From JALUUH01 sp964636675 (lineage in GTDB: Bacteria; Pseudomonadota; Gammaproteobacteria; S012-40), in NCBI GenBank assembly GCA_964636675.1, contig CAZWUO010000024.1, positions 1-27,667 on the forward strand: a DNA stretch of 27,667 nucleotides, given 5' to 3'. How positions within the stretch are numbered: position 1 is the stretch's first letter; each line of letters begins with the position of its first letter. Below are positions 8,298 through 16,666 of this stretch, piece by piece. Under the pieces are notes generated by a model. That model was not told the DNA's origin, ran no database searches, and was given only the letters and a program-made list of their open reading frames with translations. The position numbers and the translations under genes were made by a program.

Positions 8298-9041
8298 TTA
8301 ATTCATGTACATGCCGCCATTAACGTGGATTGTTTCACCGGTAATATAAGCACCGCTTGAAGCGGCTAAAAAACTCACGGTTGCTGCAATATCTTCAGGC
8401 CTGCCTAATCGGTTTAACGGTATTTGGCTAATGAGAGCGTTTTTCTGCTCATCGGGCAGTACTTTGGTCATATCCGTTTCAATAAAACCCGGTGCAATAA
8501 CATTAACGGTAATTCCGCGAGATGCAATTTCTCTCGCCAATGATTTACTAAAACCAACAATCCCTGATTTAGCCGCTGCGTAATTGGCTTGCCCAGCATT
8601 TCCCGACGCGCCAACAACGGACGCAATACTAATGATGCGACCGTGGCGTGCCTTCAGCATACCTTTGAGACATGCTTTTGAGACACGAAATACCGAGCTT
8701 AGGTTGGTATTTATGACCGAGTCCCATTCATCCATATTCATCCGCAAGCTAAGATTATCACGCGTAATCCCTGCATTGTTAACCAAAATGCTAATGGCTC
8801 CGTATTCTTTATTTATTTGAGGAATTAACCGATTAATCGATTCTTGATCGGTGACATCAAGTTTCATACCCACACCTTTCAAACCTGCGTTCTGCAGGTA
8901 GTCGGTAATGGCTTGTGCGCCATTATCTGTGGTTGCCGTGCCAATCATGAAAGCGCCTTGGCGCCCAAGATTCTCCGTGATGGCTTTACCAATGCCGCGA
9001 CTTGCGCCAGTGACCAGTGTGATTTGATTATCTAACGACAC
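8298..9041 (-). CDS. fabG: 3-oxoacyl-[ACP] reductase
   Basis: The 247-residue short-chain dehydrogenase reduces 3-oxoacyl-ACP with NADPH. The cofactor loop GASRGIG is at 12-18 and NNAG at 88-91. The catalytic Ser141, Tyr154 and Lys158 lie in SIASVVG and NYAAAKSG. The C-terminal GAYITGETIHVNGGMYM is typical of FabG. It lies between fabD and acpP as in E. coli. The upstream gap to fabD is filled by a palindromic mobile-type repeat, which may loosen its coupling to fabD. Confidence 0.97.
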   Translation of the reverse strand: MSLDNQITLVTGASRGIGKAITENLGRQGAFMIGTATTDNGAQAITDYLQNAGLKGVGMKLDVTDQESINRLIPQINKEYGAISILVNNAGITRDNLSLRMNMDEWDSVINTNLSSVFRVSKACLKGMLKARHGRIISIASVVGASGNAGQANYAAAKSGIVGFSKSLAREIASRGITVNVIAPGFIETDMTKVLPDEQKNALISQIPLNRLGRPEDIAATVSFLAASSGAYITGETIHVNGGMYMN

Positions 9042-9065
9042 AGTTATTGCTCCTAAATTGAATTA

Positions 9066-9207
9066 AGGAAGCTCTGATTAAGTCATCTAGCGAGCGCAAA
9101 CTGCGTTAAATTGAAACTCAAAATGCTCATTTACTCGAGTAAACTGCGCTTTTTCGTTTCAATTTGCCTTGTTTTCATCTCACTATCTCACTTAATCAGA
9201 GACTCCC
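9066..9207. repeat. palindromic MITE-like element, copy A
   Basis: A 142-bp imperfect palindrome flanked by TA on both sides (9064-9065, 9208-9209). Ends are GCTCTGATTAAGT and, read inward from the other side, CTCTGATTAAGT. The two arms can pair over most of their length around the centre ACTCGAGT (9133-9140). It has no coding capacity. The same element recurs in the opposite orientation at 14628-14759 and 19740-19854. The TA flanks and lack of a transposase suggest a non-autonomous element mobilised by an IS630/mariner-type transposase; that link is inferred. Its right end encodes the last residues and the stop codon of fabD. Confidence 0.82.
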
Positions 9208-10129
9208 TAACTTTATCCAAACTTGCTTTATCGATGATTGAGTAAAGTTCAAGTTTTCGATTTATTCTCTTATTCAAACCCGTTAGTACTTTACCTGGCC
9301 CGCATTCGACAATAGTATCAATTCCATTTGTCATCAACAGTTCAATGGTTTCTACCCATCGAACCGGACTATATAATTGCCTGACTAAGGTATCTTTGAT
9401 TCTATCAGCATCTGGATTAACACTCACATCCACATTATTAATGATAGCAATAGATGGAGTTGAAATGACCACGTCGGATAAGCGTATTTTCAGTTTTTCG
9501 GCCGCTGGTTTCATTAAATCACAGTGCGAAGGCACGCTTACGGGTAGCAAAATGGCTCGCTTAGCCCCCGCGTCTTTCGCTAAAACTAATGATCTTTCAA
9601 CGGCCTCTTTGTTACCAGCAATAACGACCTGGCCGGGACTATTGAAATTAACAGCTTGTAAAATTTGGTTCTCAGCAGCGACATCACATAGCTTAACAAC
9701 ATCTTCATTTTCCAAGCCTAAAATAGCGGCCATTGCACCGATACCAACAGGTACTGAATCTTGCATATAGACACCACGCTCTTGAACCAGCAATAGTCCA
9801 TCGCTGAAATCCAATGCATCAGCACAGACTAGCGCAGTATACTCACCGAGGCTATGCCCCGCCATATAGCTGGGTTGGTTTTTTTTTCCATTCATCTCTT
9901 GCCATAAACGCCAAGTCGCAACACCCGCAATAAGCATGATAGGTTGGGTTTTATCTGTTTGATTGAGGCATTCAAGTGGGCCATCACTCACCAGTTTCCA
10001 GGTGTCCCAGCCAAGGACTTCTGTTGCCTCAGCAAACGTCGACTGGATAACTGGACTCACTGCTGCAAGGCTTGCCATCATTCCAATCGATTGGGAACCT
10101 TGCCCAGGAAAAACAAACGCTGTGCTCAT
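9188..10129 (-). CDS. fabD: malonyl-CoA:ACP transacylase
   Basis: FabD loads malonate from CoA onto ACP to start fatty acid elongation. The N-terminal FVFPGQGSQSIGM, the nucleophile elbow GHSLGEY (Ser93 counted from the ATG used here), the QERG Arg and the catalytic His202 in SVPSHCDLM are all present, as is ECGPGKVLTGLNKRI near the end. I chose the ATG at 10127-10129 (protein begins MSTAFVFPG), which has GGAG 12 bases upstream and fits family N-termini. A TTG at 10151-10153 would add eight residues but has no ribosome site. The last six residues and the TGA stop fall inside repeat copy A, so the native C-terminus appears to have been replaced. Confidence 0.95.
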   Translation of the reverse strand: MSTAFVFPGQGSQSIGMMASLAAVSPVIQSTFAEATEVLGWDTWKLVSDGPLECLNQTDKTQPIMLIAGVATWRLWQEMNGKKNQPSYMAGHSLGEYTALVCADALDFSDGLLLVQERGVYMQDSVPVGIGAMAAILGLENEDVVKLCDVAAENQILQAVNFNSPGQVVIAGNKEAVERSLVLAKDAGAKRAILLPVSVPSHCDLMKPAAEKLKIRLSDVVISTPSIAIINNVDVSVNPDADRIKDTLVRQLYSPVRWVETIELLMTNGIDTIVECGPGKVLTGLNKRINRKLELYSIIDKASLDKVRESLIK

Positions 10130-10236
10130 AGATTTATAGGACTCCGTAGACAAGTCTTGCGCAAAAACAAGGGGGTATTATTGGTAAATAAAAAAATAAA
10201 ATAAAGCAGAAAGTAGGATTCGTGGAACAGCTGTTT

Positions 10237-11205
10237 TTAATATTTTAATAACACGGATCCCCAAGTAAACCCACCGCCAAAAGCTTCCATAAGTATGGTT
10301 TCTCCAGTTTTAATTCTGCCGTCTTTCACGGCGGAATCAAAAGCAAGGGGAATCGAAGCTGCTGAAGTATTACCATGCATGTCTACCGTGGTAACCACTT
10401 TTTCCATAGACATTCTCAGTTTTTTTGCAGTTGCATTTATAATGCGTATATTAGCTTGATGAGGAACCAGCCAGTCGATATCTTTTTTCTCTAAGTTGTT
10501 CGCGGCTAATGTTTCATCCACAATAGCGCCCAAGGTATTAACTGCAACCTTGAATACTTCGCTACCCTTCATTTCTAAAAATACTTGGTTATTTTTATAA
10601 GCTGCGTAATTTGATGATACGCCACCAGGAACCGTTAACAAATCTTTGTATTTTCCATCAGCATGTAAATGCGATGACATGATACCAGGCGTTTCGCTCG
10701 CGGTTACAATCACCGCACCCGCTCCATCACCAAATAAAACACAAGTACCTCGATCCGTCCAATCGATGACGCGTGATAATGTCTCTGCACCCACGACTAA
10801 TGCACATTTTGCAGAATTGGTTTTAATGAACTTATCTGCAATTGATAATGCGTACACAAAACCTGTGCAAACAGCTTGTACATCAAAAGCGGCACAATGA
10901 TGAATATCGAGACGCTCTTGCAGCAAGCATGCAGTACTCGGAAATACTCTATCAGGAGTAGTGGTGGCAACAATAATTAAATCAATATCGCTAGCGTTTA
11001 CGTTGGCACTTTGCATGGCGCGTTGCGCAGCGATTGTTGCAAGATCACAAGTCGATTCTTGTTCACCCGCAATATGCCGTTGCCGAATGCCAGTACGTTC
11101 AACAATCCATTGGTCGCTGGTTTCAACCATTTTCTCCAGGTCATGATTGGTTAAAATCTTTTCTGGTAAAAAACTACCGGTACCTGTTATACGGGAATAT
11201 ATCAA
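10237..11205 (-). CDS. fabH: 3-oxoacyl-[ACP] synthase III
   Basis: The 322-residue enzyme condenses acetyl-CoA with malonyl-ACP. The catalytic residues are Cys113 (VQAVCTGFVYAL), His249 (WLVPHQANIRI) and Asn279 (MHGNTSAASIP). The protein begins MIYSRITGTGSFLPE, matching the family start, but the initiation codon is TTG (11203-11205). It overlaps the plsX stop as TTGA, with GGAAAGG eight bases upstream. A rare start plus overlap suggests coupled, moderated translation. Confidence 0.96.
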   Translation of the reverse strand: MIYSRITGTGSFLPEKILTNHDLEKMVETSDQWIVERTGIRQRHIAGEQESTCDLATIAAQRAMQSANVNASDIDLIIVATTTPDRVFPSTACLLQERLDIHHCAAFDVQAVCTGFVYALSIADKFIKTNSAKCALVVGAETLSRVIDWTDRGTCVLFGDGAGAVIVTASETPGIMSSHLHADGKYKDLLTVPGGVSSNYAAYKNNQVFLEMKGSEVFKVAVNTLGAIVDETLAANNLEKKDIDWLVPHQANIRIINATAKKLRMSMEKVVTTVDMHGNTSAASIPLAFDSAVKDGRIKTGETILMEAFGGGFTWGSVLLKY

Positions 11206-12224
11206 ACCGATTGCCTTTCCAATAAAAAGGATTCAACTATTTTTGAAATCTTTTCAGGAACATTTTTTTCGACTTCTAGTACAGCTACCCGTATGGCGTT
11301 AGCAAATGAATCAATATCTGCACCACCGTGACTTTTGACGACGATACCATTCAAACCCACTAAACTTGCGCCGTTGTAGTTACTCGGGTCAACTTTTCTT
11401 TTGAATGCAGTTAATACGGGCTTCGCCAACAACGCTGCTATTTTATTTCGCCACGTTGCAGTGAATTCTTGTTTGAGAAATATAGCAAGCATTCTGACTA
11501 ATCCCTCGCTGGTTTTCAATGCTACATTACCAACAAACCCATCACAAACGACAACGTCTACGGTACCTTTATAAATATCATCGCCTTCAACAAAACCATA
11601 GTAGTTTACTTCGCTACTTTCCATTAAGCGTGCAGCAAGCTTCATATCTTCACCGCCCTTCATTTCTTCTTCGCCGATATTGAGCAAACCAACCGTGGGC
11701 TGTTTTATGTTATCGATAGCGTTTGACACGACCATGCCCATAACGCCAAACTGAAATAAAATTTCAGGTGTGGCATCTATATTGGCACCGAGATCAAGCA
11801 TGTGACAATGCCCTTTTGATGTTGGTAACGCGGTCATTAATGCTGGCCTGTCTATACCCGGTAACGTTTTAAGCACAAATCGCGCAGTTGCCATAAGTGC
11901 GCCTGTATTGCCCGCGCTTACGCAAGCTTGTGCGGTACCGTTTTTTACCAGATTAAGTGCTACGCGCATTGACGAGTCTTTTTTAGTGCGTAGCGCAGTT
12001 GCGGGAGCCTCATCCATGGAAACAACTTGAGATGAGTGATGGATGCGTATTCTATCACCTACATTCGAAAGTTTATGCTGCAGTGCATCATTAAGGATTT
12101 GTTTGTCTCCAACGAGAATTAATTTGATACCAGGGTGCGTATGAATAATTTTTAGAGCTGCAGCGGTGGTAACTGATGCGCCAAAATCACCACCCATTGC
12201 ATCTAGAGCAATCGTAAGACTCAA
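11202..12224 (-). CDS. plsX: phosphate acyltransferase PlsX
   Basis: The 340-residue protein converts acyl-ACP to acyl-phosphate, the donor for the PlsY step of phospholipid synthesis. Family features are the start TIALDAMGGDFG, CVSAGNTGALMA, DLGANIDATPE, the GEEEMKG segment and the C-terminal SHGGADIDSFANAI. The start is TTG at 12222-12224, preceded by AAGGAG ten bases upstream. An ATG within the ALDAMGG motif would remove conserved residues, so the TTG is preferred. It lies between rpmF and fabH as in E. coli. Confidence 0.95.
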   Translation of the reverse strand: MSLTIALDAMGGDFGASVTTAAALKIIHTHPGIKLILVGDKQILNDALQHKLSNVGDRIRIHHSSQVVSMDEAPATALRTKKDSSMRVALNLVKNGTAQACVSAGNTGALMATARFVLKTLPGIDRPALMTALPTSKGHCHMLDLGANIDATPEILFQFGVMGMVVSNAIDNIKQPTVGLLNIGEEEMKGGEDMKLAARLMESSEVNYYGFVEGDDIYKGTVDVVVCDGFVGNVALKTSEGLVRMLAIFLKQEFTATWRNKIAALLAKPVLTAFKRKVDPSNYNGASLVGLNGIVVKSHGGADIDSFANAIRVAVLEVEKNVPEKISKIVESFLLERQSV

Positions 12225-12238
12225 TATACTCTCGCTCC

Positions 12239-12439
12239 TTATTCTTCTTCGTCAGAATAGATTTCGTTCTTTGGTTTAACCACTTGTACTCCGCGATAAT
12301 AACCGTCAGGAGAAACATGATGGCGTATATGGGTTTCCCCACTACTGGGTTCAATGGACAAAGTTGGCGCCTGTAACGCATCGTGAGAACGACGCATGCC
12401 ACGTCTAGAACGCGATTTCTTACTTGTTTGTACTGCCAT
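12239..12439 (-). CDS. rpmF: 50S ribosomal protein L32
   Basis: The 66-residue basic protein begins MAVQTSKKSRSRRGMRRSHDAL, the signature of bL32, and continues with the HHVSPDGYYRG segment. It is a structural protein of the large ribosomal subunit. The tail (KPKNEIYSDEEE) is acidic and somewhat longer than in E. coli L32 (57 residues). It follows yceD after 24 bases and precedes plsX by 14. Confidence 0.96.
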   Translation of the reverse strand: MAVQTSKKSRSRRGMRRSHDALQAPTLSIEPSSGETHIRHHVSPDGYYRGVQVVKPKNEIYSDEEE

Positions 12440-12463
12440 TTTATAGATACCTCTAATATTAAC

Positions 12464-12982
12464 TTATTTAATTTTCATACGACCTAGAACCTCAAAAGGA
12501 CTCTTTTTCCTTGCGGCATCCTTTGCAGCGGGTTCTACTGTTAGTTCTTTTACTGAGTTCTTGTTGCACTGTCCCGCTTCATGCATCGCATGCATAGGTA
12601 GTAACAGTAATAACTCATCTTCAATAATTTCAATCAATTTAAGCGGACTGCCATCAACTAGAAGAGGCTCTCCGGCACCGGGTATTTTATTTATTTCAGA
12701 TTCTGTTGCAACAATGCCTAATTGAATTTGATGGTCGATGGGTAATTTTAGCGGTTCTAAACAACGCTGACATTCGATAAACAAACGCCCCTTTATTTGA
12801 CCCCGTATAAAGCTAAAATTACGCTCGTTAGTGAAGCTAATCTCTACACTGACATCTTCGAATGGATGTAGCAATAGTGTACAAAGACGCTCCATTCGAC
12901 CAACGGCCAATTTTCCCGCAAAAGTGGCTTCTCTTTGTGCAAGCGCCTTGGGATCGACTAAGACTGGCAACCGTTCTGACAT
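12464..12982 (-). CDS. yceD: YceD / DUF177 family, large-subunit rRNA accumulation protein
   Basis: The 172-residue protein begins MSERLPVLVDPKALAQREATFAG, like E. coli YceD. It contains the CQRCLEPLKLPI motif (about 95-106) and the acidic EIIEDELLLLLPMHAMHEAGQC segment typical of DUF177. In E. coli this family affects 23S rRNA accumulation; its exact biochemical role is not settled. It is the first gene of the minus-strand cluster, directly upstream of rpmF, its usual partner. The 227-base upstream region is shared with the divergent pycA gene. Confidence 0.9.
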   Translation of the reverse strand: MSERLPVLVDPKALAQREATFAGKLAVGRMERLCTLLLHPFEDVSVEISFTNERNFSFIRGQIKGRLFIECQRCLEPLKLPIDHQIQLGIVATESEINKIPGAGEPLLVDGSPLKLIEIIEDELLLLLPMHAMHEAGQCNKNSVKELTVEPAAKDAARKKSPFEVLGRMKIK

Positions 12983-13068
12983 AGGGCGGCAATAATAGTC
13001 ATCGAGGGGGCTTGTGTCAAAAAAACTAGCCTATTTTTCAATAAATAAACGCGTTTTATCGCTATTCC

Positions 13069-13097
13069 TTGACATAAACATCCAAATTCAATTAGAT
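13069..13097 (+). promoter_or_regulatory. candidate sigma-70 promoter for pycA
   Basis: TTGACA at 13069-13074 is a perfect -35 box. The hexamer TTAGAT at 13092-13097 is a weak -10 box with 17-base spacing. It lies in the divergent yceD/pycA region about 110 bases before the pycA start. The -10 match is only partial, so this is a candidate. Confidence 0.4.
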
Positions 13098-13209
13098 AGC
13101 GTCTCAATCTTTACGTACAGCACGAATGAACCGCTAAAAAAAACGGCATAATTCATGCTTTAACATGTTGTTTTTATTAGTAAAAACAACTATGAAACCG
13201 GGAAATATT

Positions 13210-14628
13210 TTGATCAAGAAGATCCTAATTGCCAATCGTGGTGAAATTGCAGTACGTATCGTACGCGCTTGTTCAGAAATGGGCATAAAATCGGTTGCGA
13301 TTTATGCGGAACCTGATCGCCATGCATTACATGTCAAAAAAGCGGATGAGGCCTATAATATCGGGCCGGACTCTGTTGCTGGATATTTGAACGTGCACCG
13401 TATTGTTAACCTTGCTGTGGCTACCGGTTGTGACGCATTGCATCCGGGTTATGGTTTTTTATCAGAAAACCCTGGGCTAGCAGCGGCCTGCGAAAAAAGA
13501 GGCATTAAGTTCATTGGCCCTAGCGCTGAGGTCATCCATAAAATGGGCGATAAAACCCAAGCCAGACGTGCGATGATCAACGCCGGGATACCGGTTACTC
13601 CGGGAACTGAAGACAACTTAAAAGATTTAGCTCAGGCTAAAATAATTGCGGCAGAAGTGGGTTATCCGGTAATGCTTAAAGCGACCTCCGGAGGGGGGGG
13701 GCGTGGTATTCGGCGTTGTGATAATGAAGATGAGCTGAATAAAAACTACGAACGCGTTATTTCTGAAGCTACTAAGGCTTTTGGCAGCGCCGATGTTTTT
13801 CTTGAAAAATGTGTGGTCAATCCTAAGCACATCGAAGTCCAAATCTTAGCGGACAAACATGGTAATGTTGTACATCTATTTGAACGCGATTGCTCCGTAC
13901 AAAGACGTCATCAAAAGCTCGTGGAAATCGCACCATCCCCTCAGTTAAGCGAAGACCAACGCAACATGATCGGTGATTATGCGGTTAAAGCTGCCAAAGA
14001 AGTTGGATACTATAATGCAGGTACCGTTGAATTTTTGCTGGATCAAGATGATAATTTCTATTTCATGGAAATGAATACTCGATTACAAGTAGAACATTGC
14101 GTGACCGAGGAAATTACCGGAATAGATATCGTACGTGCACAGATTAAAATAGCGGATGGACAAAAACTAGGGTTTACGCAAAAAGATATTAAAATGCGTG
14201 GTTTTGCAGTTGAATTTCGCATTAATGCTGAAGACCCAAAAAATGATTTTTTACCGAGTTTTGGAAAAATAACACGATACTTTGCACCCGGAGGCCCCGG
14301 AATTCGCACCGATAGTGCCATTTATAGCGGATACCATATTCCTCCTCACTATGACTCGATGTGCGTAAAACTCACTGTTTGGGCGCTAACATGGGAAGAA
14401 GTTCTTGCCCGATCTCGCCGAGCACTTCTCGATATCGGGGTCAGCGGGATTAAAACAACGATCCCCTATCAGCTTGCCATTATTGACACAGAACAATTTA
14501 AGAAAGGCAGCATTGACACTGGATTTGTCGAAGAGCATCCCGAATTAGTGAACTATTCGACGCGCAGGCCACCACGTGAACTTGCAGCTGTTATTTCTGC
14601 AGTAATAGCAGCCCACTTAAGATCCTAG
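13210..14628 (+). CDS. pycA: pyruvate carboxylase subunit A (biotin carboxylase)
   Basis: The product is a biotin carboxylase of the ATP-grasp fold. It contains KKILIANRGEIAVRIVRA, HPGYGFLSEN, the glycine loop KATSGGGGRGI, KHIEVQILAD, ERDCSVQRRHQK and NTRLQVEHCVTE. It carboxylates the biotin carried by the pycB product. AccC of acetyl-CoA carboxylase is closely related, but the partner pycB and the about 475-residue length favour the two-subunit pyruvate carboxylase. The start is uncertain: TTG at 13210 has GGGA six bases upstream and gives MIKKILIANRGE, the family N-terminus. ATGs at 13165 and 13192 lack ribosome sites. A nine-G run (13693-13701) encodes the glycine loop. The TAG stop takes its last base from repeat copy B. 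Confidence 0.9.
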   Translation: MIKKILIANRGEIAVRIVRACSEMGIKSVAIYAEPDRHALHVKKADEAYNIGPDSVAGYLNVHRIVNLAVATGCDALHPGYGFLSENPGLAAACEKRGIKFIGPSAEVIHKMGDKTQARRAMINAGIPVTPGTEDNLKDLAQAKIIAAEVGYPVMLKATSGGGGRGIRRCDNEDELNKNYERVISEATKAFGSADVFLEKCVVNPKHIEVQILADKHGNVVHLFERDCSVQRRHQKLVEIAPSPQLSEDQRNMIGDYAVKAAKEVGYYNAGTVEFLLDQDDNFYFMEMNTRLQVEHCVTEEITGIDIVRAQIKIADGQKLGFTQKDIKMRGFAVEFRINAEDPKNDFLPSFGKITRYFAPGGPGIRTDSAIYSGYHIPPHYDSMCVKLTVWALTWEEVLARSRRALLDIGVSGIKTTIPYQLAIIDTEQFKKGSIDTGFVEEHPELVNYSTRRPPRELAAVISAVIAAHLRS

Positions 14629-14759
14629 GACATGTCTGATTAAGTGAGTAAAAACAACGCAAATTGAAACGAAAAGCGCAGTTTACGCAAGTAAATGAGC
14701 ATTTTGAGTTTTAATTTAACGCAGTTTACGTTCGCTAGATGACTTAATCAGAGGTTCCC
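14628..14759. repeat. palindromic MITE-like element, copy B
   Basis: A 132-bp element closely matching the reverse complement of copy A, with an 11-base internal deletion near its left arm. The left end follows TA at 14626-14627; the right end is followed by CA rather than TA, probably a mutated flank. The left terminus (TGTCTGATTAAGT) has diverged from the other copies, while the right terminus ACTTAATCAGAGG is intact. It fills most of the gap between pycA and pycB. Confidence 0.82.
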
Positions 14760-14812
14760 CAGATACTTTCAATTAACATCAGACTTAGCCAAAAGTTTAA
14801 CCGGAGATTTTC

Positions 14813-16654
14813 ATGCCAAAAGTGCAAGTAACTGAAACTGTTTTACGTGATGGACATCAATCTCTATTAGCAACAAGGATGCGCACCGAAGATATGATCC
14901 CCGCTTGTAAAAAACTGGATCAAGTCGGCTTCTGGTCTCTTGAGGTTTGGGGCGGCGCTACTTTTGATGCTTGTGTACGATTTTTAAAAGAGGACCCTTG
15001 GGAACGCTTACGACTAATACGCAATGCAATTCCTAATACCCGTTTACAAATGTTACTTAGAGGACAAAATCTCCTAGGATATCGACATTATTCAGACGAT
15101 GTCGTCGAAGCTTTTGTGAAAAAATCCGCAGATAACGGTATTGATGTGTTCCGCATTTTTGATGCGCTAAACGATATCAGAAATTTAAAAACATCTGTTA
15201 AAGCAGTTAAGGCGGTGGGCAAACATGCACAATGTGCGATTTCTTATACGACGAGTCCTGTGCATCAAATTGATGATTTTGTAAAACTTGCAAAGCAAAT
15301 GGAAGACCTCGGATGTGATAGCATCGCGATCAAAGATATGGCAGGCTTGTTGACACCAAGTAGGACTGCGGAACTTGTTAAAGCCTTAAAAGATAACATT
15401 ACCATTCCTTTACAGTTGCATTCTCATGCTACAGCGGGATTAGCTGCCATGTGCCAACTGAAAGCCGTTGAAAACGCTTGTGAACATATTGACACTGCGA
15501 TTTCCTCTTTTGCTGAAGGTGCTAGCCATCCTGCTACTGAGTCTATGGTCGCTGCGTTGCGAGATACTCCCTACGATACCGGTTTAGATTTAGAGCTGCT
15601 GCAAGAGATCGGTTTTTATTTTCATGATGTGCGCAAAAAATATCATCAATTTGAAAGCGAATTCACTGGCCTTGATACACGTGTACAAGTTAATCAAGTA
15701 CCCGGCGGAATGATATCCAACTTAACGAACCAACTACGTGAACAAGGCGAATTAAAGCAAATCAATAAAGTATTAGATGAAATACCGAGAGTCAGAGAAG
15801 ATCTCGGCTTTCCTCCGTTAGTCACCCCAACTTCTCAGATTGTAGGCACCCAAGCGGTGATGAATGTGCTCACTGGCACGCGTTATAAAACGATAACCAA
15901 CGAAGTTAAAATGTATTTATTAGGTAAATATGGAAGCGCACCGGGTAAAATCAACGAGCTTATTGCCAATCAAGCCATCGGCAACGAAAAAATCATTGAT
16001 TGCAGACCCGCTGATTTGCTGCGACCCGAAATGAAAAAACTCACCAAAGACGCGACGAGTTTCGCAAAGTCAGATGAAGATATTTTAACCTATGCGATGT
16101 TTCCAGATATCGGCAAGGAATTTCTGGAACAAAGAAATGCAGGGGAATTAAGCCCTGAACCCTTAGAGCCACCAAAGGAAGAGAATATTGAGCTATGTGG
16201 CTTAGCACCCACTGAGTTTAATGCAACGATGCATGGAGAAACTTATCATATAAAAGTTACCGGCTCCGGACATCATTATCAAGCACAGCGTCCTTTCTAT
16301 TTAACGGTTGACGGCGTACCAGAAGAAATTTTGGTTGAAACGCTTTCTGAAGTTATCGCCGGCCCAATGTCTACAAACTCCTCTTTTAACACGAGTGTGA
16401 CGTCTAATACAAAAGATAGCAAACGTCCTCGTGCTGCAAAACCAGGGGACGTAACCACTTCAATGCCAGGTACTATTGTAGAGGTATTGGTGAGTGAGGG
16501 TGATTCGGTGAATGCAGGAGATTCACTGTTTGTCACCGAGGCTATGAAAATGGAAACGGAAGTACAAGCGCCTATGGGAGGCACGATTAAAGCCATTCAC
16601 ATTAGTAAGGGTGATGCGGTAAATCCGGATGAAACTTTAATCGAAATTGAATGA
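14813..16654 (+). CDS. pycB: pyruvate carboxylase subunit B (carboxyltransferase plus biotin carrier; OadA-like)
   Basis: The 613-residue protein has an N-terminal carboxyltransferase domain: TVLRDGHQSLLATRM, FRIFDALND, SIAIKDMAGLL and LQLHSHATAGLA. A conserved PYC/OADA domain follows (GGMISNLTNQLREQ, LTGTRYKTITNEVK). At the C-terminus is a biotinyl domain with the biotinylated Lys579 in EAMKMETE, joined by a Ser/Thr/Asn-rich linker (about 520-545). It transfers CO2 from carboxybiotin to pyruvate to give oxaloacetate. The same architecture occurs in sodium-pumping oxaloacetate decarboxylase alpha, but no membrane beta or gamma subunit gene is present and pycA is adjacent, so anaplerotic carboxylation is more likely. 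CCGGAG upstream supports the ATG. Confidence 0.92.
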   Translation: MPKVQVTETVLRDGHQSLLATRMRTEDMIPACKKLDQVGFWSLEVWGGATFDACVRFLKEDPWERLRLIRNAIPNTRLQMLLRGQNLLGYRHYSDDVVEAFVKKSADNGIDVFRIFDALNDIRNLKTSVKAVKAVGKHAQCAISYTTSPVHQIDDFVKLAKQMEDLGCDSIAIKDMAGLLTPSRTAELVKALKDNITIPLQLHSHATAGLAAMCQLKAVENACEHIDTAISSFAEGASHPATESMVAALRDTPYDTGLDLELLQEIGFYFHDVRKKYHQFESEFTGLDTRVQVNQVPGGMISNLTNQLREQGELKQINKVLDEIPRVREDLGFPPLVTPTSQIVGTQAVMNVLTGTRYKTITNEVKMYLLGKYGSAPGKINELIANQAIGNEKIIDCRPADLLRPEMKKLTKDATSFAKSDEDILTYAMFPDIGKEFLEQRNAGELSPEPLEPPKEENIELCGLAPTEFNATMHGETYHIKVTGSGHHYQAQRPFYLTVDGVPEEILVETLSEVIAGPMSTNSSFNTSVTSNTKDSKRPRAAKPGDVTTSMPGTIVEVLVSEGDSVNAGDSLFVTEAMKMETEVQAPMGGTIKAIHISKGDAVNPDETLIEIE

Positions 16655-16666
16655 TTGCATCGTATT

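Noticed and set aside
9345..9770. 141-codon plus-strand frame opposite fabD
   Set aside because: It mirrors fabD codon structure and shows no domain features.
13123..13150. Short CCG/CGG stem with an A-run before pycA
   Set aside because: Three pairs only; not a credible terminator or attenuator.
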